Shown piece by piece: positions 12,956 to 22,900 of a DNA stretch of 64,000 nt. Made by a program: the position numbers and the translations under genes. How positions within the stretch are numbered: the stretch's first letter is position 1; every line of letters starts with the position of its first letter. The notes below the pieces were generated by a model. That model was not told where the DNA came from. It worked only from the letters and a program-made list of their open reading frames with translations, and made no database searches. Source of the DNA: Hepsetus odoe (Eukaryota; Chordata; Actinopteri; Characiformes; Hepsetidae); NCBI GenBank assembly GCA_017165825.1, contig CM029367.1, forward strand, positions 25,876,506-25,940,505. Reading direction: 5' to 3'.

Positions 12956-13038
12956 GTGCTGCGATAACCTCAACGCACCTTCATAAACTCGTCTTTGTTA
13001 AAACACAAAGAGTCTGGTCCCTTCGGCAGGTTCATCAT
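3929..13038 (-). CDS. cog2: conserved oligomeric Golgi complex subunit 2, complete, 18 coding exons
   Basis: COG complex lobe A subunit, a peripheral Golgi tether for retrograde vesicle traffic that keeps glycosyltransferases in place. Coding exons (high to low): 13038-12979, 12162-12001, 11395-11330, 11178-11098, 10814-10711, 10467-10359, 9605-9426, 9184-9060, 8807-8681, 8600-8461, 7590-7529, 7411-7260, 6712-6530, 6009-5937, 5860-5718, 5260-5121, 4960-4780, 4036-3929. They sum to 2196 nt, or 731 aa (human 738). Landmarks are MNLPKGPDSLCFNKDEFMK, VELINKDYADFVNLSTNL, HCLRTYATIDKTRDAEALVG, FVPHHCRLLREVTGG, VPRLYRRTNK and LQLALDVEYLGEQ. Two Met codons are adjacent at the start; the upstream one is used here. 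Exon 8 is opened at 9184 (FLTEQ first) because this fills the human VIIEQ positions. Exon 13 encodes a Ser/Thr-rich linker. No frame damage is seen. Confidence 0.96.
4224..4257. repeat. (AAT)n microsatellite
   Basis: About eleven AAT units in the last cog2 intron. Confidence 0.95.
5375..5567 (-). repeat. SINE family A copy
   Basis: On the - strand it reads from a tRNA-like head (ggtggtggtctagtgatagg) to a tail ending near gagcgtctgctaaatgctgt. It lies in the cog2 intron between exons 15 and 16. The + strand phrase atttagcagacgctct marks the tail. The tail resembles that of V-type fish SINEs; the family name is uncertain. Confidence 0.8.
6108..6335 (+). repeat. SINE family A copy preceded by an inverted tail fragment
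   Basis: The body runs from ggtggtggtgttctagcagt to gctaaatgccataaatgt, in the cog2 intron between exons 13 and 14. Just before the head, 6108-6128 is the reverse complement of the same family's tail (acatttacgacattcagca), so the unit begins and ends with inverted tail sequence. Confidence 0.8.
6890..7259. other. cog2 intron 12 segment, nothing recognised
   Basis: AT-rich intron with an A-rich tract at 7105-7190. No exon or repeat family could be supported. Confidence 0.5.
8351..8403. repeat. (ATT)n/(ATG)n microsatellite
   Basis: Imperfect trinucleotide run in the cog2 intron between exons 10 and 11. It produces poly-Ile open frames on both strands that are not genes. Confidence 0.9.
9787..9985 (-). 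repeat. SINE family B copy
   Basis: Reverse-oriented tRNA-derived SINE in the cog2 intron between exons 6 and 7. Tail phrases (tttttgtcattg, cacagcacaacacacagtga) come first on the + strand and the head (aactccctaaccactaggcc) last. Confidence 0.85.
9993..10182 (+). repeat. SINE family A copy
   Basis: Head ggtctagtggtaggatactt with B-box-like ggttcgaatccc, body ctgtccctgtagtcagga, tail gagcgtcagctaaatgctga. It sits directly beside a reverse family B copy. Confidence 0.85.
12929..12955. repeat. (ATT)n microsatellite in cog2 intron 1
   Basis: About nine ATT units, close to the cog2 first coding exon. Confidence 0.95.
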
Positions 13039-13307
13039 GTTTGAGTAGATGTAGAAGCAGAGTTATTCCTGAAAACCCGATTCCTCAAAGTCCATTTTTC
13101 AGCTAAAACCCGTAAAAGTGCATCAGCTCCAGGTCGACACTTCCGCAAACATGGCATTAACGAGGAGAGGAAAGCAGCGCCTCCCTCCAGCGCCCCCTGC
13201 TGGGCTCCAGTAACAACACACCAGATTCAGCCAAAGAACACATATCTCCACCCACCCCCACACACCATTATCAGATAAATTTAAGCTTTTATCCACAGCA
13301 AATTCCA

Positions 13308-13425
13308 TTTCCTAATTACAGGGTCAGTCAGAAGAAGAGAGAATGAAACAGCCTCCCTGGACCAACCTGGGTTTTGCTCAGGAACCCAGTGGTGGTAGTG
13401 CTGAAGGTAGGACTTGAACCCTTGG
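13308..13425 (-). repeat. decayed partial SINE family A
   Basis: Retains ctaattacagggtcagtc, gctcaggaacccagtggtgg and gaacccttgg, the middle of family A in reverse. Head and tail are eroded. It lies upstream of cog2. Confidence 0.6.
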
Positions 13426-13434
13426 TCTTGGAGG

Positions 13435-13457
13435 GAGGGAGAGAGAGAGAGAGAGAA
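13435..13457. repeat. short (GA)n tract
   Basis: GA-rich simple repeat just after the SINE fragment in the cog2-pgbd5 spacer. Confidence 0.8.
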
Positions 13458-13544
13458 AGAAAACTGACTGATCAGGAAAGAGCGTGAAGTGACATTAATG
13501 TCTGGTTGATCTAATTTTTTGTCATTTGATATTAATGATTTGTG

Positions 13545-13728
13545 ATGGTGGAGGTCTTGTGGAACTTGCCTACAGTCCTATGGACAAAGAGGTCGCAGGT
13601 TCAAATCCTACCTCCAGCACTACCTTCACTGGGTTCCTGAGCAAGACCCTTAATCCTGAATTGCTCCGGGGGGATTGTCCCTGTAATCAAGAATTGGAAG
13701 TCGCTCTGGATAAGTGCTGTAAATGATT
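13545..13728 (+). repeat. SINE family A copy, 3' end shortened
   Basis: Contains gaggtcgcaggttcaaatcc, gagcaagacccttaatcctg and gaagtcgctctggataagtg, ending in ctgtaaatga with part of the usual tail lost. Confidence 0.8.
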
Positions 13729-13764
13729 TCTAAATAAACTTGTACTATTTTACTACAAACACTA

Positions 13765-14945
13765 CTACTGTTACTGCTGCTCTTCTTTTTCTTTCCGTAT
13801 AGGGGTCGCCACAGAAGATCAACCGTATCCAGTTTCTTCCGGTCCTTTGCATCTTCCTCCTTCAAACAGACAACCTGCATGTCCTCTCTCACCACGTCCA
13901 TAAACCTCTTTGGTCTTCCTCTTCTCCTCTTTCCTGGCAACTCCATCTTCAGCATCCTCCTCCCAATATACTCTCTTCATCTCTCCTCTGGACTTGTCCA
14001 AACCAACGCAACCTTGCTTCTCTAACTTTGTCTCCAAAACATCTAACCTGAGCTGTCCCTCTAATATACTCAGTTCTAGTCCAGTCCATCCTTGTCACAC
14101 CCAACGAAAATCTCAGCATCTATAACTCTGACACCTCCAGCTCCGCCTCCTGCCTTTTTGGCAGTGCCACCGTCTCTAACCCATACAACATAGCTGGTCT
14201 CACTACTGTTCTGTAAACCTTGCCTTTCCAGAACACTCCTGCCACTCTTCTCTACCCATTCCAACAGGCCTCCACTTTTTTCTTCACCTCTGAACTGCTG
14301 ACATCAAGTATTTAAACTCCTCCAACTTTGTAATCTTTACTCGCTGCATCCTAACCACTCCACTCTTTCATTCATATCTCCACTCACTCATGTATTCTGC
14401 CTTTGTCCTACTCACTTTCATTCCTCTCCTCTCTAGAGCAGATCCCCATCTCTCCAGGTTCTCCTCAAGCTGCTCTCTACTCTCGCTACAGATCACAATA
14501 TCATCAGCAAACATCGTCCACGGAGACTCCTGTCTAACCTCGTCCGTCAACCTGTCCATTACTATTGCATACAAGAATGGGCTCAGTGCTGATCCTTGAT
14601 GTAATCCAAGCTCTACTTTAAATGCATCCGTCACTCCTACTGCAGATCTCACCACTGTCACAATGCCCTCATACATAACCTGAACTACTCTGACATACTT
14701 CTCTGTCACACCTGACTTTCACATACAAAACATCCTATACCTCATAAAAAAACTCCTCTCTAGGCACCCTGTCACATGCCTCACATGTCTCCAAGTCCAC
14801 AAAGGCACAATGCAGCTCCTTCTCACCTTCTCAGTACTTCTCCATCAACATCCTCAGAGCAAACATTGCCTCTGTGGTGCTCTTTCTTGGCATGAATCCA
14901 TACTGCTGTTCACTAATGTTCACCTCTTTTCTTAACCTAGTATAA
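13765..14945 (-). mobile_element. 5'-truncated RTE-type LINE, broken reverse transcriptase
   Basis: On the - strand the 14368-14709 frame encodes reverse transcriptase motifs: GLHQGSALSPFLYAIVMDRL and the catalytic box FADDIVICSES, followed by RRGMKVSRTKAEYM. Further 3', frames read ELPGKRRRGRPKRFMDVVRE and KEEDAKDRKK, typical of the C-terminus of RTE-family ORFs in fish. The 3' end is the tggcgaccccta-like tail near 13800. The 5' half (endonuclease) is absent and the ORF is split by frameshifts and stops, so this copy is dead. It lies in the divergent spacer between cog2 and pgbd5, transcribed toward cog2. Confidence 0.85.
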
Positions 14946-15550
14946 TATAATGCAGATAATAAAAACACTCTATGATATTACAAATTAGCCATTTCAAATG
15001 TCTGTGTATGTTCTCAAAGTTTATTCAAATGAAGGTAAATAAACATGGATTGATAAAGGCCTCTTTTGTGTCTTAGTAACAAAACTGTCTGCTGTACTGG
15101 TTTATTTTCCCCAACCTGTGTACCCGGGACTCTAATGATAAAGTACGAATATAAATGTATTAGGTTTAGTGATGAAGGACAAGACAGGATTTATCACACT
15201 TTCTGTTTCGTGCTTTACTTTTTTCAGAAAGGTGTCAAATAATGTAATATGAAAATACATCATACTTCTAAGGATGTTCCGGTATGGTCCGATAGTTTAT
15301 TCAAATTATTTTAAAAAAAGCCTAAAATTATTATTTATGATAGCAGAACTGTTTTGTGTGTGTGTGTGTATATATGCGCTCCGATGAAGCATTTTCAATT
15401 AAAAATAAAAAAAGCAATGTGCATTTTCTCCAAAGAATGACGTACGCTCCCTCTCCCTTTGATCAGATGTGACGTTGTGTTCAGGCAGGACCGCTATTGG
15501 CCAGCCGAGCAAGACCCAGTCAGGTGATTCTGAGGAAACAGGCTATTCAA

Positions 15551-15554
<4 letters not shown>
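14946..15554. other. cog2-pgbd5 spacer, unique AT-rich part
   Basis: No gene or transposon recognised. A short (TG)n run lies at about 15355-15370. Confidence 0.5.
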
Positions 15555-15615
<61 letters not shown>

Positions 15616-15764
15616 GAGAGAGAGCGAGAGAGAGAGAGAGACACACACAGAGAGAGAGAGAGAGAGAGATACACACACAGAGAGAGAGAGAGACACACAG
15701 AGAGAGAGAGAGACACACACAGAGAGAGAGATACACACAGAGAGAGAGAGAGATACAGATACAC

Positions 15765-15795
<31 letters not shown>

Positions 15796-16171
15796 GAGAG
15801 AGAGATACACACAGAGAGAGAGAGAGATACACACAGAGAGAGAGAGAGATACACACAGAGAGAGATACACAGAGAGAGAGATACACAGAGAGAGAGAGAG
15901 GGAGAGATACACACACAGAGAGAGAAAGACAGAGAGGCACAGAGAGAGAGAGAGAGAGATACACACAGAGGGAGAGGGAGAGAGAGAGAGGCACACACAC
16001 ACACACAGAGAAAGACAGAGAGGCACAGAGAGAGAGAGAGGCACACACACACACACAGAGAGAAAGACAGAGAGGCACAGAGAGAGAGAGAGGCACACAC
16101 ACACACAGAGAGAAAGACAGAGAGGCACAGAGAGAGAGAGAGGCACACACACACACAGAGGGAGAGAGAGG

Positions 16172-16208
<37 letters not shown>

Positions 16209-16257
16209 GGAGAGAGAGGCGTACACACACACACACACACACAGAGGGAGAGAGAGG

Positions 16258-16300
<43 letters not shown>

Positions 16301-16311
16301 GGAGAGAGAGG

Positions 16312-16348
<37 letters not shown>

Positions 16349-16467
16349 GGAGAGAGAGGCGTACACACACACACACACACACAGAGAGAGAGAGGCGTAC
16401 ACACACACACACACACAGAGGGAGAGAGAGGCGTACACACACACACATAGAGAGAGGGAGGGAGACA
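15555..16467. repeat. 0.9 kb compound (GA)n/(CA)n repeat with higher-order units
   Basis: Alternating GAGA and CACA blocks. The first part (about 15555-15925) is irregular. The middle (about 15926-16156) repeats a roughly 50 bp unit containing gaaagacagagaggcacaga. The last part (about 16157-16450) repeats agagggagagagaggcgtac followed by a CA run of variable length, about seven times. Even-period repeats lack stop codons, so long false ORFs appear in several frames on both strands. The tract ends about 195 bp before the pgbd5 start codon. Confidence 0.97.
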
Positions 16468-16479
16468 GACTGCTGTTCT

Positions 16480-16985
16480 CTGCGCAGGAGGAGCTGCAGG
16501 CTGAGCGCCGGCCGGTGTGCACCAGGAGGGCGTGGAGCGCAGGCGCGGTGACCGGGAGGGAGCGCGCGCGCGGGCGGGCCGGAGCGCAGGCGGGGAGAGC
16601 GGCTGCATGCTGGAGCTTTGGCCCGAAAGGAGGTCACTTGCATGCCGGATCGTGACGTGTGATGGCGGAGTGTGGCAGAAAGGGCCTGTCGCTGCTGGAG
16701 GCGGCCCGTTCGCGCTACGAGAGCCTCCAGATATCGGACGATGTGTTCGGCGAGTCAGGGGACGACAGCAGCGAGAACCCCTTCTACAGCACCACGGGGG
16801 ACTCCAACTCCGACAACGGCGGAGAGGCCGAGGACGCGCGGAGAGCCAGCGGGACAGGCGGCAGCGCAGCGCCGGCGAGCAGCGCGCAGGAGCAGCAGGA
16901 GGAGCAGGAGCAGGAGGAGGAGGGATGGAGGGACACCCTGAGGGACATCAGTCTGGCCCAGTATCAGGACACGCACGGTAAGACA
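16480..16985 (+). promoter_or_regulatory. CpG-rich promoter / first-exon region of pgbd5
   Basis: This 0.5 kb block is far richer in G+C and CpG than its surroundings (for example gcgcgcgcgcgggcgggcc near 16561) and covers the segment before and including pgbd5 coding exon 1. This is typical of a vertebrate CpG-island promoter. The transcription start is not visible. Confidence 0.65.
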
Positions 16986-19900
16986 GTGTGGGGGAGCAGA
17001 GCCCACCCAGGGACAGCAGGTACTGAGGGGCTTGTGCAGGGACTCCGATCAGAAAGCAGCCTGAAGGCTGCTGAGTGGAGATGTTGGTGTTTGTGCTGCA
17101 TTTTATAAAGTCTGGATCTGCAGCACCATTTTTAAAACAAATGATTAACATTTGCATGGGATTTTTTCCCCCCACGTGCACATTTGCAGGACCAATGAAC
17201 AGGACCGTCAACATTTCATTTACTGAATTAACATTCATTTGTATTTTGAGTGTTTTATTTCATGTATATGCCATAACAAACATGGAGTTTTTAAACTAAA
17301 TTACATCTTTTGAGCCCATTCAAAAACAGGGCATGATCTTTTGTTAAGATTTATAAATACATGCCCATAAAAGCATTTTTAAAAGTGCACATTATGAACA
17401 GATAGCTGTTTGTTTATTTATTTATATTGCTTATCATTAGGTGAGCTGAATGTTTTGCACCCTGCAGTAAATCATAGACTGCATGTCCATAGCAGGTGGT
17501 TTTGTCATTTAGTCAAATTGCATGTGGTTTTAGTGTCTGCCAGAAATTCAAATGCCCTCTTCTGACACCCCGGTGGCTCACGACTCAAACAGTAAGAGTT
17601 CACCTTCATGCGAGAGAGGAACGAACGACTGCATATGTGCTGATCAGCTCTGTCAATGTCATAATGCTGTAGACATCCGTCAGTGTTATTAACAGATATG
17701 GAAGACAGGCATTCATGTGGAAGATGAAGGCAGCCTTACAGAACAAATGTTATTTTAAAAACCCTGGGGAGTTTGTAGAGGAGCTGCGTGGACAATAAAA
17801 GTGGACTGTGGATGGTGGACTGTCTGTGGTGTCCCTTTGGCAGAGATAGTGAGATATGACTCAAAAAGCCCATTTTATATATCATATAATAAATACAGCA
17901 GCTAAGATATTCGCTGGGTGTGGCAAAGATGGACAGGGTTTGAAATGAGTATATAAGAGGGACATCTCAGTTTGGACATTTTGGAGTCATATTTGGACAA
18001 GCGAGGTTGAGCTGGTTTGGACATGTCCAGAGGAGAGACCAGGATATATTAGGAGGAGGATGTTGAGGATGGAGGTGTCAGGAAAGAGGAGAAGAGGAAG
18101 ACCAAAGAGGAGGTGTATGGATGTGGTGAGAGAGGACATGCAGGTGGTTGGTTTGAAGGAGGAAAGTGAAAGTGACTATTCTTGTCATTGTGAAATGCAG
18201 CACAAACAATGAAATTCAACCTCTGAGTTTCACCCATACACACACATGCAGCAGTGGGCAGCTATTGAAAGTGCCCGGGGAGCAGTGAAGGGGGTGGTAC
18301 CTTGCTCAAGGGGACCTCAGGGCAGCTTACTGGTCTGGGATTCAAACCCATGATCTTCTGATCCTGAAGCCAACTCCCTAACCACTAGGCCACCGCTCCC
18401 CCACAGATGCAGAAGACTGGACAAAATGGAGACAGTTGAATCGCTGTGGTGACCCCTAAACGAGAGCAGCCGTTTATCGATTTTTTTCTTTTTTCTAATT
18501 TACTTATTGCATTTAAAAGAACTTCCTGGTCTTTCTCACTTCCTTTCTGTATGCATGTATGTACATATTTCATTTTTTATAAATTTTTACAATTTTTATT
18601 AAATTATGCCCAAACAATTGTTAATGTTAACCTAAGATCAGGTGTATTGCTTGGCCTTTTGGAATTCTCTATTAAGATTCACAAATAAACAGAAGATAAC
18701 AAAGTTATTCAAATTAAGAGTCCCGTTTCCCACGAGGACAGGACAGTGGAAGCCGCAGATCCAATAACGATGCTGTTTCTTGGTCTTGTTTTCTGATCTA
18801 ATGTGTTTCAATGTTGTGAAAAGGTGGCTCTGAGAAATGTGTGGGATGAGCCATTCTAATCATACTCCAGAGATGCTTAAAGGTGTCCACATCAAAGGTG
18901 TTTGTCTGCGGAGCCAGCGACCGTAAAAGATCTCTAATTGTCTGAGCACCTGCCAGCATGAAAGACAGATGATGATCAGAGTCAGGGAGCGAGAGCATGG
19001 CAAATGAATGGAAACACTTAAACAATACCTTGTCACAAGGCTGATGAAAGAGCAACCACTTAGACTGAGCCCACTGCTACAATAAAGACAAGCATCATGG
19101 TCATAAAGTACTATGAATATTAGTCAGGCCTGTCTGAGAAAACAGCCCAGCTAATATGGACATCTTTATTTAGGATTTCGAAATGAACCTCCAGCCATGA
19201 CTGTGCACTGATGCACATAAATCAATGTCAATTTTCTCTCCATGAACTAATGTTTCCACATTTGCTGTTAAGTGTCTCTTTATCTACAGTGTATTTTAGC
19301 ATGAGTCCAGTGAAATGGAACATTTTGCTTCTAGCTTTTGTTTGCATCTCTCCAGCACAGGTTTTCTGTGGTCTGAACTCTTTTCAGGGGTTGAATAAAA
19401 TCGTGGATAGGTCACACACAGCTCCGGCATTGCATTGCAGATCAACAATGGCTCTTGCTAGCTTGAGTCAAACAGCTGTACTACAAACAATCAAACACAA
19501 TGCCTCAAACATGATGCCTCAGATCACTCAAAAAATCCACTCAGCAGCTCTTAGAACTTGGAAGACATGGCTCTCAGGCCCAGCATGCACTTAATTGAGC
19601 ATGAAGTAGAGCTACATCTATATACAGATCTGGCTAGAGAACTATCGAGAATAATGTGCAAAAGTCTTGAGCCACCTCTCATTTCTGCATATTTTGCTTT
19701 TTAATGTATTGTTGAGGAACAGCTCTCCTGAAGGGCAAAGTTCTTGATTCTCATTTTCAGATCAGTTCCTGCACCTGGACAGTTTCAAGGGAATGTCTTT
19801 TGTTGGTTAAGCCACAAAGTGGGGTAGTGGTGGCCTAGTGGTTAGGAAGTTGGCTCCAGGATCAGAAGGTCATTGCTGATTTATTTTACTTAATCTAATC

Positions 19901-22900
19901 AAATGTCCAAAGATTATTTTTTTGCCATCAACGAGGTGATTCCTTTGCAAAATATAAAGCAATTAGGCGTGGGCCAAGACTTGCCCCATGTATGTATGCC
20001 ACGTAATCAATTATTAAGAAATTTAGATTACATTCTGCTTGAGCAGATTTATTTATTGATTGATTTTTCTTCAATCAATGTAATGAAATATGAACCACCT
20101 TGTGGATACCCTCTTCTGTCGGTCCTCTGTTTGAACACTGATTCTTTTCGTCCCGCAAACCTCAGTTAGTCACCATGGTGGAAAACAGGCCATCTGGTTG
20201 TGGGGTTTCTGGGCTCGAGCTTGGACTCCAGCTCACTGCCTGACAGGTGGTACCCAAAGCCAGTCTGCCACAGGCAGTTCCGTTCTGTATTATCTTATCG
20301 TGATGTGGACTACTGACTACAGTATTACCACCTGAAAGCATGCACCAGCTCACTGACAGTCTGTGATGTAGTAGTCTGTTGTCTTCATCACCATGATAAA
20401 CCATGATAACACCCTGATTGTTAGACTTGACATCAGATTATTATTATCAGTACAAATTCAGAACTCATTCAGAAACAGTGCCATCCATGTAAGGCATGAA
20501 GATATGTCTCTTTTTCAGATGTATTTGTATTCATGCATGTGACAGGAAACTGTTTCTTTAGTTTAATGGGTTGGGTAGTAGAGCATATATAATTTTGCCT
20601 GGTATGTAATGGTATGTGTGTGTGTCACAGTTCAGCTTCTTTACAGGTTTTTTAAAAACTTTCTTTTCAAAGGTGAAAGAAAGTGACTATTTTTGTCATT
20701 GTGAAATGCAGCACAGGGAGCAATGATGCACCCAGGGAGCAATGATGGGGACTGTACCTTGCTCAGGGGTACCTCAGGGCAACCTACTGGTCTGGGATTC
20801 GAACCCATGACCTTCTGACCCTGGGGCCAACTCCCTAGCCACTAGGCCACCACTGCCCCAAATGCATGCAAACTCCCTGTTGGGGATTCGAGCCCTGGTG
20901 TTCCATGTGACGGGCGGAGATACTGTCCACTGTACTAACGAGGACCAAAGGTAAAGGTTTCTTTAAAATACTAAAAAGCACATGCTCTGCATGTCTATAA
21001 AGAAAACCTGGATTTCATAATTCATAATACTTCGAACAGGAAAAAATTGGAAGCCTTAAACGATCCATGAAATAGCCTTGAGTTGTTAAAGGATTTAAAC
21101 AAGGGCATTTTGAACACAAAGTGCTATTTTAAATAAAAACGGTGTCTTTTTCAAACGGCAGGATCTATAGTTTTAATTACACTCTCCATTGTGCATTGAT
21201 GTCCCACTCAGCTATACATGGGGGAAGGGTGGTTTAAAGACCAGGACATGCTGACAAACACGAACAAAGACAAACATCGGGCTGGTGTGTCGTATGTGTT
21301 TGATTGTTCTAGAATAAATCTCCCTGTTCTCTTGAGTTGGTGTCACTGGTCTGTAGACCACTGGTCTGTATTAACACTATAATATCCTGTTTTCTATCAG
21401 ATGTGTACACCTTCCACAGAAAACCAATACTCTCTTCCGTTAATCTTCAATTCCTGTTCAGTATTTTATAGCCCTTAAAGGAAGCCCTGCTAAAATGAAG
21501 CAGGCCGTGCTCTGCATGTTGGAGGTGCCGCACTGCAGCGTCATTCTGAGCAGTGGCAGGAACTCAGCCAACCACAACAGGACGTCAAAGCCCATCAAAG
21601 GGACACAGGGGGTGATGCTGGATGCAATATTAACATTTCATTGTGTATTACACAGGAAGATTGCACAGTGTTACTGAAGCACTTTTTCATATAAAGGTTA
21701 AAGTCCAGAGTGTAGGGCCTGTTCTAACATCGTCACTTTGGACCTACATGTAAAACTGTTTACCCTGTGATAAAAATAATTACGCTTGAAACAGCACGTC
21801 ATCAAGAAGGACAGAAATAGACACAAGTAGGAAGATGATTTAAGAAAGGCCCGTCACAGTTCTAATAAATTAACATCATTTCTTGTTTCTTTGTGATTTT
21901 GCACAGCAGATGGCAAAGGTATTCACATTTTGGCTAAAAGTACAAATGCTTTTATGCTTTTAAATGTAAAAAGTAACCCTTCTGAAAGTGACTGTTTTTG
22001 TCATTGTGAAACACGGCACCGCACACAGTGAACCGCTACAAAATTCCACCTCTGCTATTCACCCATACACACTGTGCAACAGAGGGCAGTTATTGAAAGC
22101 ACCCGGTGAGCAGTGATTGGGACGCTACCTTGCTCAAGAGTACCTCAGGGCAACCTACTTGTCTGGGATTCAAACCCAAGACTTTCCGATCCTGGGACCT
22201 AGTCCCTAATCACTAGAACACCACAGCCCAAAAGATATTGTTACTGATGTTTGTGTGCAGAGCTAATTGAACCTCACACCATGTTAATACTATTCTATGT
22301 CTATGAAGCCTTTAATCACTAATCATAATGAATATAGGGGCAGCAATGGCCTACTGATTAGGGACTAGGCCCCAGAATCATTACATTTACGGCATTTAGC
22401 AGACGCTCTTATCTTATATTCCATGTCCTGATTACAGGGACAGTCCCCCTGGAGCAACTCCGGGTTAAGGGTCTTGCTCAGGGACCCAGTGGTGGTAGTG
22501 CCAGAGGTGGGATTTGAACCTGGGACCTCTTGAGCCATTGGTCCATAGGCAAGTATCCTACCACTAGACCACCACCACTCTGCTGATCAGAAGGTCATGT
22601 GTTCGAATGCCAGACCAGTAGGATGCTCTGAATGACGAGTAGTCACTTTCACTTTCAATGCTTTCTAAATGAAGGTCAGGCTGGTTCTACTTAGCTTAAC
22701 TTTTAAGTGTTATAATTTCAGTGTTGCTAAAAAGATTAAATACTGAATAAAATAAAATACTAAATACTGAAAATATAAATGCTGAAGGATCATTCTTTGC
22801 TCTCATGTACCCAGAACTTTTCATTGATCTAAAAAGTGAAAGTGTTGATTGGTTAAATTTCCACACTTAAAGTGCTTTTATTTACAGACTAAGTACACCA

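Noticed and set aside
14368..14709. Possible host gene with reverse transcriptase motif
   Set aside because: The FADD box and flanking frames are a broken RTE LINE with frameshifts and no 5' half.
16157..16450. CRISPR-like array of repeat plus variable spacer
   Set aside because: The 'spacers' are CA runs of different length in a eukaryotic microsatellite; no cas genes are present.
15469..16643. Long open reading frames of 317-366 codons on both strands
   Set aside because: They are low-complexity translations of the GA/CA repeat. Dinucleotide runs contain no stop codons in these frames, and neither a domain nor splice support is seen.
16978..17108. Read-through of pgbd5 exon 1 to a stop at 17108
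   Set aside because: A strong donor (g|gtaaga) at 16977 joins in frame to exon 2 (GPAQKMP), matching the human junction; the read-through tail has no similarity.
19211..19594. 127-codon open frame in pgbd5 intron 1
   Set aside because: No recognisable motif or splice context, and no counterpart in human PGBD5.
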